Below are positions 8,681 to 17,723 of a stretch of 64,000 nucleotides of DNA, piece by piece. The notes below the pieces were generated by a model. The model worked only from the letters and a program-made list of their open reading frames with translations, did no database searches and was not told the DNA's origin. This DNA comes from Rhizobium bangladeshense (lineage in GTDB: Bacteria > Pseudomonadota > Alphaproteobacteria > Rhizobiales > Rhizobiaceae). Both the position numbers and the translations under genes were made by a program. Positions within the stretch are counted from its first letter, which is position 1. Every line of letters starts with the position of its first letter. Where the stretch lies: positions 310,001 through 374,000 of the forward strand of contig NZ_LYPL01000005.1 of the NCBI RefSeq assembly GCF_001662075.1, read 5' to 3'.

Positions 8681-9682
8681 ATGGTTCCCTTTTCCATCCT
8701 CGACCTTTCCCCCGTTGCCGAAGGCAGCACTGTTGCTCAGTCGCTCGAGAGTTCGGCTCGCATGGCTCGCAAGGCCGAGGAATTCGGTTACAAGCGCTTC
8801 TGGCTCGCCGAACATCACGGCATGCCGGGAATCGCCAGCGCGGCCACCGCCGTCGTCATCGCGCATGTCGGGGCGGCGACCAAGCGCATCCGGATCGGCT
8901 CCGGCGGCATCATGCTGCCCAATCATTCTCCGCTCGTCATCGCCGAGCAGTTCGGCACATTGGAGGCGCTCTTCCCCGGCCGCGTCGATCTCGGTCTCGG
9001 GCGCGCGCCGGGGACGGATATGCGCTCGGCGCAGGCGCTGCGGCGCAATCTCGAGGCCGGCGCCAACAGCTTCCCGAACGACGTGGTGGAACTGCAGCAA
9101 CTGCTCGGCACGCCGGTCGAGAACCAGGCGATCCTTGCCGTCCCCGGCAATGGCTCGCATATTCCGATCTGGCTGCTCGGCTCCAGCCTCTACAGCGCCC
9201 AGCTCGCCGCCATGCTCGGGCTTCCCTATGCCTTCGCCTCGCATTTTGCGCCCGATATGCTGCTCGATGCGATCGCGATCTACCGCGACCGCTTCCAGCC
9301 CTCGGCAACGCTCGACAAGCCGTATGTGATGGTCGGCGTCATGGGCGCGGTGGCGGCGACGGACGAGGAGGCGCGCTATCATTTCACCTCCGCCGAGCAA
9401 CAGTTCGTCAACCTGCGCCGCAATGTCCGCGGCCCGTTCCCGCGTCCGGTGACGGATATGGAGGCGTTCTGGTCGCCGATGGAGAAGATGAACGTCGAAC
9501 ACACGCTGCGTTATGCCGTGGTCGGCTCGCCGGAGACGGCAGAGGCAAAGCTGACGGCGTTTCTCAAGGAAACGCAGGCCGACGAGGTGATCATCTCCAT
9601 GCCGATCCATGATATCGAGGCGCGGCTGAGATCGGTGGAACTATTCGCAGGCCTGGGAAACTTCATGCGGGTGGCCGCATAG
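8681..9682 (+). CDS. Luciferase-like (LLM-class) flavin-dependent oxidoreductase
   Basis: The 333-residue product is a bacterial luciferase-fold monooxygenase of the single-component LLM type. It begins with [15 protein letters not shown], carries [14 protein letters not shown] (substrate/flavin pocket), [14 protein letters not shown] and [12 protein letters not shown], all hallmarks of the family. Such enzymes use FMN or F420-like flavin reduced elsewhere to oxidise small molecules; the substrate cannot be inferred from the neighbours. The gene stands alone between two terminators and is convergent with yebC. Confidence 0.88.
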   Translation: MVPFSILDLSPVAEGSTVAQSLESSARMARKAEEFGYKRFWLAEHHGMPGIASAATAVVIAHVGAATKRIRIGSGGIMLPNHSPLVIAEQFGTLEALFPGRVDLGLGRAPGTDMRSAQALRRNLEAGANSFPNDVVELQQLLGTPVENQAILAVPGNGSHIPIWLLGSSLYSAQLAAMLGLPYAFASHFAPDMLLDAIAIYRDRFQPSATLDKPYVMVGVMGAVAATDEEARYHFTSAEQQFVNLRRNVRGPFPRPVTDMEAFWSPMEKMNVEHTLRYAVVGSPETAEAKLTAFLKETQADEVIISMPIHDIEARLRSVELFAGLGNFMRVAA

Positions 9683-9793
9683 GGGTTCGTAACGAGCGCC
9701 TTTGAGAGCGGAACATCCTATGCGAGGCGAGGGCTACCCGTCAGAAGGAGCCCGGCGTCGCAACTGGGTTCAAAGGCGGCCAACCACTCTTTC

Positions 9794-9865
9794 GTCATGC
9801 TCGGGCTTGTCCCGAGCATCTGCCGTGGTTGCAGCAGATCCTCGGCACAAGGCCGAGGATGACGG
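9794..9865. repeat. Two-stem palindromic repeat (rhizobial RIME/REP-like), short copy
   Basis: The 72-bp element starts CGTCAT and ends ATGACG. It contains two hairpins: ATGCTCGGG/CCCGAGCAT (9798-9806/9812-9820) and ATCCTCGG/CCGAGGAT (9839-9846/9854-9861). It shares its design, terminal CGTCAT/ATGACG and the CTCGG-AAGGCCGAG wording with the longer copies at 15662-15835 and 28985-29154. Confidence 0.75.
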
Positions 9866-9896
9866 CGAGTAAAGAGCAAGGTTGGTCAACAAACTG

Positions 9897-9920
9897 AACC
9901 CGGCGCTGCAGCCGGGTTTT
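9897..9920 (+). terminator. Terminator between convergent LLM and yebC genes
   Basis: AACCCGGC (9897-9904) pairs with GCCGGGTT (9911-9918) and TTTT follows on the plus strand. The stem could also slow minus-strand transcription from yebC. Confidence 0.7.
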
Positions 9921-9942
9921 CCATCGGGATGTGCCGAAAAAC

Positions 9943-10689
9943 TCAGGCCGAGAGCTTGGCCAGCACTTCTTCCGATACCTCGAAGTTGGAATAGACGTTC
10001 TGTACGTCGTCATCGTCTTCCAGGCTGTCGATGAGCTTCATCAGCGACTGGGCTTTTTCTTCGTCCACCGGCACATTGTTCTGGGCGCGCCAGACGGCCT
10101 TGACGGTTTCGGCTTCGCCGAGCCCGGATTCCAGCGCTTTCGATACTTCGCCGAGGGCTTCGAAGGCGCAGGTGATGTAGTGGCCCTCTTCGTCGGTCTC
10201 GACGTCGTCGGCGCCGGCTTCGATCGCGGCTTCCATTACCTTGTCGGCGTCGCCGACGGAAAGTTTGTAGGTGATTTCACCGACATGGTCGAAGGAGAAG
10301 GACACGGAGCCGGTTTCGCCGAGGGCGCCGCCGGCCTTGGTGAAGATCGAGCGGACGTTGGAGGCGGTGCGGTTGCGATTGTCGGTCAGGGCCTCGACGA
10401 TGATCGCCGTGCCGCCCGGGCCGTAGCCCTCGTAGCGGACCTCGTCGTAGTTTTCGCTGTCGGCGCCGGCTGCCTTCTTGATGGCGCGGTCGATGTTGTC
10501 CTTCGGCATCGACTGGGCCTTGGCGTTTTGGATCGCCAGGCGAAGACGGGCGTTCATCGACGGGTCGGGCAGGCCGGCCTTGGCGGCAACGGTGATTTCG
10601 CGCGCAAGCTTCGAGAACATTTTCGACCGCACGGCATCCTGACGGCCTTTGCGGTGCATGATGTTTTTAAACTGTGAATGGCCAGCCAT
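9943..10689 (-). CDS. yebC: YebC/PmpR-family protein
   Basis: The 248-residue YebC protein starts [15 protein letters not shown] and has [32 protein letters not shown] and the acidic [15 protein letters not shown] ending, all diagnostic. Members are annotated as DNA-binding regulators, and more recent work links the family to relief of ribosome stalling. The ATG at 10689 is the canonical start; the upstream codons to 10704 are dispensable. In many bacteria yebC sits beside ruvC; here it is 4 kb away, consistent with local rearrangement of an ancestral yebC-ruvCAB block. Confidence 0.95.
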   Translation of the reverse strand: MAGHSQFKNIMHRKGRQDAVRSKMFSKLAREITVAAKAGLPDPSMNARLRLAIQNAKAQSMPKDNIDRAIKKAAGADSENYDEVRYEGYGPGGTAIIVEALTDNRNRTASNVRSIFTKAGGALGETGSVSFSFDHVGEITYKLSVGDADKVMEAAIEAGADDVETDEEGHYITCAFEALGEVSKALESGLGEAETVKAVWRAQNNVPVDEEKAQSLMKLIDSLEDDDDVQNVYSNFEVSEEVLAKLSA

Positions 10690-10830
10690 GGCACCCCTGT
10701 TCACGTCTCATTGTTCGGAATGGGGCGCCTTATAAGAGCGAAACGGCACCTGTTCAAGGGAAAAGCAGTTCGGAACAAAGGCGAAAGGATGACGTTTCAA
10801 TCGAACTCCATCCAACGGAAAGGAACGGTC

Positions 10831-11334
10831 ATGGCAAGTCTCAGCGAGGCGCGGGAGCAACCCGCACGTCAGCTTTGGGATCAGGTCAACGGCGTTCATG
10901 CCGGCATGCTTGGAATTTCCGGGCTTGATATGCACATGCAGCCGATGGCGCCGCATGCCGATCCCACCACCAACACCATCTGGTTCTTCACCAAGACCGA
11001 CGCCGATATCGTCCGCGCCATCAAGCCCGGCAGCCGCGCGCATTTTTGCGTCATCGGTAAGGATCACGATTATCACGCCTGCCTTTCCGGCGTGATCGAG
11101 GTACGCCCCGATCCTTCCAAGATCGAGGAATATTGGAGTTCGATGGTAGCGGCCTGGTATGACGGCGGCAAGAAAGACCCGAAACTCACCATGCTTTCCC
11201 TGCATGTCGATGATGCCGAGATCTGGGTTTCCACCGGCAACACCTTGAAATTCGGGTGGGAGATCGCCAAGGCCAATCTCGACGACGACAAGATGCCCGA
11301 CGTCGGCGTGAAACGCCACCTGCAGTTTGCCTGA
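10831..11334 (+). CDS. Pyridoxamine 5'-phosphate oxidase-fold (general stress protein 26-like) protein
   Basis: The 167-residue protein resembles general stress FMN-binding split-barrel proteins: WDQVNGVHAGMLG, TIWFFTKTDADIVRAI, HFCVIGKDHDYHACLSG and EEYWSSMVAAWYDGGKKDP. These cytoplasmic proteins bind a flavin or F420-like cofactor; no specific reaction is established. I choose ATG 10831 (AAGGA 7 nt upstream) because the domain starts there; an alternative ATG at 10789 also has an AAGGA. The gene is divergent from yebC. Confidence 0.8.
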   Translation: MASLSEAREQPARQLWDQVNGVHAGMLGISGLDMHMQPMAPHADPTTNTIWFFTKTDADIVRAIKPGSRAHFCVIGKDHDYHACLSGVIEVRPDPSKIEEYWSSMVAAWYDGGKKDPKLTMLSLHVDDAEIWVSTGNTLKFGWEIAKANLDDDKMPDVGVKRHLQFA

Positions 11335-11367
11335 TACGCAAGGCTTCGAGGAACCCGCCGGATCTTC

Positions 11368-12216
11368 TTACTGCACGCCTTTCATGACGTAGATCAGCGG
11401 CTTCTTCGGCAGCGTGCGCATGGAGACGGTGATGCTGTCATCGGGCGCATAAGCGACATCGAAGTCCTTGCCGAACATGGCTACGAAGGCACTGACCGGT
11501 GGGCCGCGGCGGTGCATCGGCAGGATCAGCGACGAGCGCAGCCGCTTGATGACACGGCTCATGCTGTCGGCGCCCATGGTCAGGCCGCCGTCGACCGGCA
11601 CCATGACGACGTCGAGGCGGCCGATCTCGGTATAATGGGTATCCGTCAGCTCGTAATGCAGATGGCCGAGATGGCCAATGCAAAGGCCGGCAATTTCGAA
11701 GACGAAAATCGAGTTTCCATTCTGCTGCGAGCCGCCGAGGCCATAGCTGAAGCGGATATCCGTGGCGATGTTGCGGATATAGGCGTCGCCGACCGCAAGA
11801 TCGATCTTCGCTGCCTCGCCGGGAACATCGCTCCAGCCATGCAGCACATGCTTGATCCCCGGCTCAGGCGTCAAGGTGAAGTGGGTCGTGTGAGCCTTGT
11901 TCATCGTCACGACGTCTGGAAGCGCCGCCGGCCGGTACCAGCCGTTATAGTCGGTCGCGATGATGATGCCGGCGGGCGTATCGATCTCGAAAGTGGAGTG
12001 GCCGAGGAAGGTGAATTTGACATCCTCGCCCTCGGCGACGGCAGGTGCGACCGGCTGGGGGCCGGAAAAGCTGGCGAAGGTCGCCTTGGGGATGGTCTGC
12101 GCGATCGCCTGGCACTGGCTGACGGGCGCTCGCTGTTCCTGCGCCGTTGCTGCGCGACCTGACACGATGAAGGCGGCAAGGCATGCGATCGCGAGGACAA
12201 GATGTTGCGGCCTCAT
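11368..12216 (-). CDS. Exported MBL-fold metallohydrolase
   Basis: A 282-residue protein with a Sec signal peptide (MRPQHLVLAIACLAAFIVSG, cleavage near ATAQ). The mature part resembles UlaG-like metallo-beta-lactamase folds: FTFLGHSTFEID, IIIATDYNGWYRP, TTHFTLTPEPG and IGHLGHLHYELTD. The classic HxHxDH motif is degenerate (MNKAHTTHF), so metal binding may differ from true lactonases. It is probably periplasmic. It stands alone, convergent with the stress-protein gene and about 100 nt from ymdB on the same strand. Substrate unknown. Confidence 0.75.
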   Translation of the reverse strand: MRPQHLVLAIACLAAFIVSGRAATAQEQRAPVSQCQAIAQTIPKATFASFSGPQPVAPAVAEGEDVKFTFLGHSTFEIDTPAGIIIATDYNGWYRPAALPDVVTMNKAHTTHFTLTPEPGIKHVLHGWSDVPGEAAKIDLAVGDAYIRNIATDIRFSYGLGGSQQNGNSIFVFEIAGLCIGHLGHLHYELTDTHYTEIGRLDVVMVPVDGGLTMGADSMSRVIKRLRSSLILPMHRRGPPVSAFVAMFGKDFDVAYAPDDSITVSMRTLPKKPLIYVMKGVQ

Positions 12217-12317
12217 GCCACCCCTCCGGCGCTTTCACGTGAAGGCCGGAGAATGCGGCAAGAGGTCGCGGGGGTCCAGACCGGGGCTGCTCACATTTGC
12301 GTGTTGGTCGTGGTGGG

Positions 12318-13142
12318 TTACCGCCAGAACTCCGGCACGGTCCCGGCCAGGCGCGGCCCGAGCCGCAGCGGCGCGATCTTTTCGGCCAGTCCCGTCGCAT
12401 CAGAAATCTCGACGCCGACGCCGCAGATCGTCGCCGGGCCGCTCGCCGCTTCCATGCGGCCTTTCGGCATTTTGGAGATGAAGCGGTTGAGCGGCTCCTC
12501 CTTGTCCATGCCGAGCGAGGAATCGTAATCGCCGCACATGCCAGCATCCGACATATAGGCCGTGCCGCCGTTGAGGATCTGCGCATCGGCGGTCGGCACA
12601 TGGGTATGGGTGCCGACGACGAAGCTGGCGCGGCCGTCGACGAAATGGCCGAAACACTGTTTCTCGCTGGTCGCTTCCGCATGGAAATCGAAGATGATCG
12701 CATCGGCCTGCTCCTTCAGCGGGCAGGCGTCGAGGATCACCTCCGCCGATTTGAACGGATCGTCGAGTTCCGGATGCATGAAGACCCGGCCCATGACATT
12801 GGCAACAAGCACGCGCGCGCCGTTCCTGGCATAGAAAAGACCGGAGCCGCGGCCGGGCGTGCCTTGGGGATAATTCGCCGGCCGCAGAAACTGATCGTGG
12901 CGCCCGGCAAAGGCGACCGCTTCCTTCTGGTCCCAGACGTGATTGCCGGTCGTTACCACATCTGCGCCGGCATTGATCGTTTCCAGAAAAATGTCCTCGG
13001 TGATGCCGAAGCCGCCAGCGGCGTTCTCGCCGTTGACGACGACGAAATCGAGCCGGAGGTCGGAGATCAGGCCGGGGAGGCGGTCCCAGACCGCCGTGCG
13101 CCCCGTCTTGCCGACCATGTCACCCAAAAAAAGCAGCCGCAT
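12318..13142 (-). CDS. YmdB-family metallophosphoesterase
   Basis: The 274-residue protein matches the YmdB family (TIGR00282-like): MRLLFLGDMVGKTGR, VVNGENAAGGFGIT, TTGNHVWDQKE, VVGTHTHVPTAD and MSDAGMCGDYDSSLGM. The conserved Asp, Glu, Asn and His residues form a dinuclear metal site; the Bacillus homologue hydrolyses 2',3'-cyclic nucleotides. It follows the 5-formyl-THF cyclo-ligase gene by 3 nt, so they form an operon. Confidence 0.9.
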   Translation of the reverse strand: MRLLFLGDMVGKTGRTAVWDRLPGLISDLRLDFVVVNGENAAGGFGITEDIFLETINAGADVVTTGNHVWDQKEAVAFAGRHDQFLRPANYPQGTPGRGSGLFYARNGARVLVANVMGRVFMHPELDDPFKSAEVILDACPLKEQADAIIFDFHAEATSEKQCFGHFVDGRASFVVGTHTHVPTADAQILNGGTAYMSDAGMCGDYDSSLGMDKEEPLNRFISKMPKGRMEAASGPATICGVGVEISDATGLAEKIAPLRLGPRLAGTVPEFWR

Positions 13143-13145
13143 TCC

Positions 13146-13733
13146 CTATCCAATCCAAGAGGCAAAAAAGCGCAGGCCGCTTTCTGTCAGGATGGCATCC
13201 AGGCTTATGTCATGCGGCTCGTCGGGCACATGTGCCACTTCCTGGCAGTCGAATGCAATGCCGATCAGCTTCGGATGCAGGCGTTTCTCTCTTAGCCGGC
13301 TGATGGCGCGGTCATAGTAGCCGGCGCCGTAGCCGATGCGATGGCCGCGGATATCGAAGGCCGAAAGCGGCACCAGCATGATCTCGGGATCGAGAATCTC
13401 GGCCTCCGTGCCGGGGGCCACCGTGCCGAAGCCGGTCTCGATGAGAGGCACGTCTTGCGTCAGTTCCCGAAAGGCGATGGTCTGCTTGTCGAGGATCGCC
13501 GGCACGCAGAGCCGCGCGCCGCGCGCTGCAAACCGGGCCATCAGCGGTCGCAGATCGGCCTCGGACCGGATCGGCAGGAAACCGGAGACGATCGTGCCGG
13601 GCGCAAAGGCGACCGCCTCGCCGGCATGATCCGCCATTGCAAGACTTTTGGAGATACGCTCTTCAGGAGCGATGGCGTCGCGGGCGGCCAGCCGTTCATT
13701 GCGCAACTGCGCTTTCAGTTCTCGTGCGGTCAT
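13146..13733 (-). CDS. 5-formyltetrahydrofolate cyclo-ligase
   Basis: The 195-residue enzyme carries the ATP- and substrate-binding patterns of 5-FCL: K/R-rich N-terminus, GFLPIRSEADLRPL, LVPLSAFDIRGHRIGYGAGYYDRAI (the conserved GYGxGYYDR glycine loop) and IGIAFDCQEV near the end. It converts 5-formyl-THF to 5,10-methenyl-THF with ATP. In many proteobacteria 6S RNA lies just upstream; here the gap to the next gene is only 87 nt and shows no such structure. It leads a two-gene operon with ymdB. Confidence 0.93.
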   Translation of the reverse strand: MTARELKAQLRNERLAARDAIAPEERISKSLAMADHAGEAVAFAPGTIVSGFLPIRSEADLRPLMARFAARGARLCVPAILDKQTIAFRELTQDVPLIETGFGTVAPGTEAEILDPEIMLVPLSAFDIRGHRIGYGAGYYDRAISRLREKRLHPKLIGIAFDCQEVAHVPDEPHDISLDAILTESGLRFFASWIG

Positions 13734-13820
13734 TCGATCTGCCAGATGTGAGAGGTTTGGCCGAGCATAGACGGCTGGAGGTCCGATGCAAATGCAGGGT
13801 GCGACGGGAGCGCGGCGGTT

Positions 13821-14783
13821 TCACGCCGTGTCAGCCTGCGGCCGCCGATCGTCAGACGAGGATGCCGATCGCTCCTGCGTCGATTCGTGTGCCGATGTCG
13901 GTAGCACGACGACCAGCCGCCGCATCGTTTCCTCGAACAGAGGGATTCCACCCGGCATCCAGCCGAGCGCGCGGATTTTTGCCGTGCTCATCGGATTGAG
14001 CGCTGTCCTGTCGGCCGTAGCCGGCAGCGCATGACGACATTCCGTCTCACGGCGGATGGGGGCAAGGATGTCGCGGGTGTCGACGACGATGTCCGACACG
14101 TTGAAGATCTCGCCGGCGATGCGGGTGCTTTCCGTCTCCAGCATCAGCCGCACCGCCCGCCCGAGATCACGGCCGTGGACCTCCGTTGCCGCGCGGGCAG
14201 CGACCGGCCGGCCGGCGCGATAATCGGCGATGAGGCCGTCCCATTTGTTCGGCGAAAGATCGCCATAGATGCCGGTCGCCCTCAGACTGACGCCGGCAAA
14301 ACCCGGCGTCGAGAGATGGCTCAGCGCGCCTTCGGCGTCGAGTTTGATCTGGCCGTAGAGCGTCTCCGGCTTCGGCAGCATCGTTTCTGTGAGCTCGGTT
14401 CCGGGCGGATGTTCGCCGTAGGCAGCACGGCTGGAGATGAAGACGCAGCGACGCGTGCCGGCGCGTCTGGCCGCTTCGAAAAGCCGGACGGTGCCGTCGA
14501 GGTTCAACCTGTGGAAGGTCGTCGGATCGTCGCCTTCGCCGCCGCGATATTTGCCGGGAACATGGCTGAAGGCGGCGTGGACGAAGAAATAGGCGTCGTC
14601 GAAAATGTCGATCTGATCCTGGTCGGGATCGAGGGAGAGCGCTGCGAACTCGACCGGGCGGGAGAAAAGGCGGGGATGCGGCGCCCGGCGGCCGCCGACG
14701 ATCACCTGATAGCCGGCGGTCAGAAGTTCCTCGACAACATAACGGCCGACGAGACCGGTTCCGCCGGATACCAATACCTTCAT
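13821..14783 (-). CDS. sqdC: SqdC-like extended short-chain dehydrogenase (sulfolipid locus)
   Basis: The 320-residue protein is an extended SDR: Rossmann GGTGLVGRYVV at residues 7-17, SSRAAYGEHPPG as the active Ser region, and YGQIKLDAEG as YxxxK. Together with sqdB and a glycogenin-like transferase it matches the sqdB/C/D gene set needed for sulfoquinovosyl diacylglycerol in Sinorhizobium and Rhodobacter, where SqdC is a reductase-like protein of less defined role. The ATG at 14783 overlaps the sqdD stop by 4 nt (ATGA), so both are cotranslated. The name rests on context; by itself it is only an NAD-dependent epimerase/dehydratase. Confidence 0.72.
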   Translation of the reverse strand: MKVLVSGGTGLVGRYVVEELLTAGYQVIVGGRRAPHPRLFSRPVEFAALSLDPDQDQIDIFDDAYFFVHAAFSHVPGKYRGGEGDDPTTFHRLNLDGTVRLFEAARRAGTRRCVFISSRAAYGEHPPGTELTETMLPKPETLYGQIKLDAEGALSHLSTPGFAGVSLRATGIYGDLSPNKWDGLIADYRAGRPVAARAATEVHGRDLGRAVRLMLETESTRIAGEIFNVSDIVVDTRDILAPIRRETECRHALPATADRTALNPMSTAKIRALGWMPGGIPLFEETMRRLVVVLPTSAHESTQERSASSSDDRRPQADTA

Positions 14784-15631
14784 GCTGCCCCTTCCGGATT
14801 GTCCAGCGCCGCGACCTCGGGCACATCGCCACCATCGTGGAAACGATGCCATAAATCGATCAAAGGTTGTAGCTGCGCTGCCTTGGGATGATCTTTTTCC
14901 CACGGTTTCTCATACTGGTAGTGCAGGATCGAGACGCTCTTCCAGTCCCAAAGCGCCGGCATGGTGAACCATACATATTGCAGCATGTTGAAATAGACCG
15001 GCAGGCCGTGCCAATCCGAGAAGAAGGTCTCAAGAAAGGTCTGATCGGTGCGGCGCCAGAAGACTTCCGGCGTGTCGAGCCTTTCGAGCATGTGCCGGAA
15101 CGTGTCATGCGCCGGCGTGGCGACGAAAACGCCGGAATTCATGCGGTGGAAATCGGCGAGGCTTTCGTAGACATTGGGGGCGGCGGAAAATTCCGGATAA
15201 AGGAAGAGCCTGTCGACGTTTTTCAGCACGAGGGCATCGGCGTCGATGAAGACGCAGCGCTCGTATTCGACGAGCTGCCAGAGCCTGAGCTTGCAGAAAT
15301 TGTCGAGCGGCGAATGGAACGCCGGCTTGCGGCCCTTGGTGAAAGGCGCTGCGGAATGGAGTTGGCCTCGGGCGTGGCGTTCGTTGAAGGCGGCAGACAG
15401 CGGCAAGTGCTCGACTTCGATCAGGCGGCAGCCGAGGGTCGCGAGCGGGGCGAGGGCGGCTGCATCGACGCCGCCGGTAAGGAGGACGACGATGTCGGCG
15501 CTGGTGCCGGTTCGGCGGAGGGAGCGGGCAAGCGCGGTCGCACCCATGGCGTAGTCGCGGTTGGTCACGAGGGTGACGTAGGCGAAACGGGAGCGTGGGT
15601 GTGGGGTCACGTGCGCCATCACCGCCTTCAT
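14780..15631 (-). CDS. sqdD: SqdD-like glycosyltransferase, GT8/glycogenin type (sulfolipid locus)
   Basis: A 283-residue GT-A-fold transferase: FAYVTLVTNRDYAMGATALARSL at the N-terminus, the FIDADALVLKNVDRLF segment containing the metal-binding DxD (DAD), and NSGVFVATP later, as in family 8 glycogenin-like enzymes. In rhizobial sulfolipid loci SqdD is the candidate that moves sulfoquinovose from UDP to diacylglycerol at the membrane. The start at 15631 excludes 50 upstream residues that come from a dispersed repeat. The gene follows sqdB after a 252-nt gap filled by that repeat and overlaps sqdC by 4 nt. Confidence 0.75.
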   Translation of the reverse strand: MKAVMAHVTPHPRSRFAYVTLVTNRDYAMGATALARSLRRTGTSADIVVLLTGGVDAAALAPLATLGCRLIEVEHLPLSAAFNERHARGQLHSAAPFTKGRKPAFHSPLDNFCKLRLWQLVEYERCVFIDADALVLKNVDRLFLYPEFSAAPNVYESLADFHRMNSGVFVATPAHDTFRHMLERLDTPEVFWRRTDQTFLETFFSDWHGLPVYFNMLQYVWFTMPALWDWKSVSILHYQYEKPWEKDHPKAAQLQPLIDLWHRFHDGGDVPEVAALDNPEGAA

Positions 15632-15661
15632 GAACCATCCGCCGAGGTGTTTCTCTGTACA

Positions 15662-15835
15662 CCGGCGGCGAGTTTGGCGAGAAGGCCGACCAGACTCTCC
15701 GTCATCCCAGGCCTTGCGCCTGGGATCCATGCGACTGCTGCTGAGGGAGGCGGTGTGGATGCTCGGCTCAAGGCCGAGCATGACGGAGCGTGGGGTGGGC
15801 GGAAGGAACCATTCACAGCGCAGACGCCAGTGTCA
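15662..15835. repeat. Dispersed palindromic repeat, about 170 bp, between sqdB and sqdD
   Basis: The segment from CGGCGGCGAGTTTGGCGAGA to CAGACGCCAGTGTCAC is clearly homologous along its length to 28985-29154. Its core (15700-15786) has two hairpins, ATCCCAGG/CCTGGGAT and ATGCTCGG/CCGAGCAT, bounded by GTCAT and ATGAC. The layout matches rhizobial intergenic mosaic elements. The minus-strand reading frame over it gives a proline/serine-rich pseudo-protein that recurs in the other copy and is not a gene. Confidence 0.85.
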
Positions 15836-15883
15836 CGGAGGGGTGAGGGAGTTTTATATCCTTCAATGCGAATTCGCTCCTGC

Positions 15884-17104
15884 TCATGACACCGATTTCA
15901 GCCGCTTGCCTTCCGGATCGTGGTTGATCGTCGCGGCAATGTCCCTGGTCCAGGCGGAGACGGCCGGCACACGGGCGCGGTCGACGCGATAGGCGAATTT
16001 CTTCGCGACGTCGACGATCTCGCCGAGCAGCCCTGTTTCCAGCGTGATCGGTTCGAGGCCGAGATCGAGGAACTTTTCGTTGCGAACGATCAGCTCGTTT
16101 TCGGCGGCTTCCTTGCGTGGATTGGGCAGCCAGGCAATCGTGGCGCCGCTGATCCTGGCGATCATTTCGGCAAGGTCGCGCACCCGGTGGATTTCCGTCA
16201 TCTGGTTGAAGATTTCGACGCGGGCGCCGCGGGCGGGAGGATTCTTGAGCGCCAGCTCAATGCAGCGCACCGAATCCTGGATATGGATGAAGGCGCGGGT
16301 CTGGCCGCCGGTGCCGTGAACGGTCAGCGGATAACCGATCGCCGCCTGGATGAGGAAGCGGTTCAGCACCGTGCCGTAATCGCCGTCATAGTCGAAACGG
16401 TTGATGAGCTGCGCGTGGCGGCGCGTCTGTTCGGTATGCGTGCCCCAGACGATGCCCTGGTGCAGGTCGGTGATCCGCAAGCTGTCGTTCTTGGCGTAGA
16501 ACTGGAAGAGAAGCTGATCCAGGCACTTGGTCATGTGGTAGATCGAGCCCGGATTGGACGGGTAGAGGATCTCCTGGCTGACCGTCTCGCCGCCCGCCGT
16601 TTCAATGCCGACCGGCAGGTACCCTTCCGGGATCGCCGCGCCGACCGTCGAATAGCCGTAGACGCCCATGGTGCCGAGATGGATGAGATGGGCGTCGAGG
16701 TTGAGCTCGGTCAGGGCGTTCAAAAGGTTGTGCGTGGCGCTGACATTGTTGTTGACAGTGTAGTTCTTATGACGGTCGCTCTTCATCGAATAGGGCGCCG
16801 CCCGCTGTTCGGCGAAATGGATGATGGCATCGGGGCGATTCTCGGAAAGCCATTTCTTCAGCAGTTCGTAATCCCTGGCGAGATCGATCAGGTTGAAGTG
16901 GATACGGCGTCCCGTTTCGGCATGCCAGATGCGGGTGCGCTCCTGGATCGAATCCATCGGCGTTAGCGATTGAACGCCGAGTTCGGTGTCGATCCAGCGG
17001 CGTGAGAGATTGTCGAGGATATGGACGTCGTGACCGGCGTCGGAGAGATGCAGCGACGTTGGCCAACCAATGAAACCGTCTCCGCCCATAACCGCAATCT
17101 TCAT
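15884..17104 (-). CDS. sqdB: UDP-sulfoquinovose synthase
   Basis: The 406-residue protein is SqdB/SQD1: it begins MKIAVMGGDGFIGWPTSLHL (a GGDGFxGW variant of the SDR nucleotide motif), has AIIHFAEQRAAPYSM, LGTMGVYGYS and NPGSIYHMTKCLDQLL (YxxxK), and HGTGGQTRAFIHIQD. It makes UDP-sulfoquinovose from UDP-glucose and sulfite, the headgroup donor for the anionic sulfolipid SQDG, which can replace phospholipids in phosphate-limited cells. sqdD and sqdC lie downstream on the same strand. The upstream 163 nt is shared with the divergent ybgC gene. Confidence 0.96.
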   Translation of the reverse strand: MKIAVMGGDGFIGWPTSLHLSDAGHDVHILDNLSRRWIDTELGVQSLTPMDSIQERTRIWHAETGRRIHFNLIDLARDYELLKKWLSENRPDAIIHFAEQRAAPYSMKSDRHKNYTVNNNVSATHNLLNALTELNLDAHLIHLGTMGVYGYSTVGAAIPEGYLPVGIETAGGETVSQEILYPSNPGSIYHMTKCLDQLLFQFYAKNDSLRITDLHQGIVWGTHTEQTRRHAQLINRFDYDGDYGTVLNRFLIQAAIGYPLTVHGTGGQTRAFIHIQDSVRCIELALKNPPARGARVEIFNQMTEIHRVRDLAEMIARISGATIAWLPNPRKEAAENELIVRNEKFLDLGLEPITLETGLLGEIVDVAKKFAYRVDRARVPAVSAWTRDIAATINHDPEGKRLKSVS

Positions 17105-17267
17105 CGTATCGTCTCCTGATCGGTCGCTCGTTATCGGGAATAGTTAGGAATTATGACAATCATTCAATGCCTGGCGGCGACGCGTTCACTACCTGCCTGC
17201 CGGGCATTCGATGCTTGCCTGTTGAGAAGCGTTGCGCCAAAGAGGGCACCTCAGTTTGGAGAAAATT

Positions 17268-17723
17268 ATGACGGAACGCCCTTTTTCCATTTCGGGAGAG
17301 CTGACGGAGGCCGGACATCGCCTCGTCCAGCGGGTTTATTATGAGGACACGGATTTCTCCGGGCTCGTCTATCACGCCCGCTATCTGCATTTTCTTGAAC
17401 GCGGCCGCACCGATTATCTGCGCTGCCTCGGCGTCGAGCAGCGCGAACTCGTCAGCGCCGACGAGGAGGGGCTCGTCTTCGTCGTCCATCGCATGGAGAT
17501 CGATTTCAAGAGCCCGGCGCGCATGGACGATGTGCTGACGATCCTCACGCACACCGAGAAGGCCGGCGGCGCCAAGATGGTGCTTGACCAGCAGATCCGT
17601 TGCGGCGAGATGCTGCTGATTTCGGCCAAGGTGATCATCGCCGTCATCAATGCCAAGGGGCGGCCGCGACGGCTGCCGGAAACGCTGGCGGCGAAGTTCC
17701 TGGAAGGCAGCACGCCTCTATAG
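17268..17723 (+). CDS. ybgC: Tol-Pal-associated acyl-CoA thioesterase YbgC
   Basis: A 151-residue hotdog-fold thioesterase with the diagnostic VYYEDTDFSGLVYHARYLHF motif (catalytic Asp, then HARY) and ERGRTDYLR. YbgC hydrolyses acyl-CoA or acyl-ACP and is regularly encoded ahead of tolQ. The ATG at 17268 has TTTGGAG 6 nt upstream; upstream codons to 17232 are not needed. A 374-nt gap separates it from tolQ, so tolQ probably has its own promoter. Confidence 0.93.
   Translation: MTERPFSISGELTEAGHRLVQRVYYEDTDFSGLVYHARYLHFLERGRTDYLRCLGVEQRELVSADEEGLVFVVHRMEIDFKSPARMDDVLTILTHTEKAGGAKMVLDQQIRCGEMLLISAKVIIAVINAKGRPRRLPETLAAKFLEGSTPL

Noticed and set aside
13734-13820. 6S RNA next to the 5-formyl-THF cyclo-ligase gene
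   Set aside because: The gap is only 87 nt, too short for 6S RNA, and shows no large open-bubble hairpin.
15628-15816. 62-codon frame MNGSFRPPHAPSCSALSRAS and its counterpart at 28835-29137
   Set aside because: Both are translations of the dispersed repeat; similarity between them is due to the repeat, not protein conservation.
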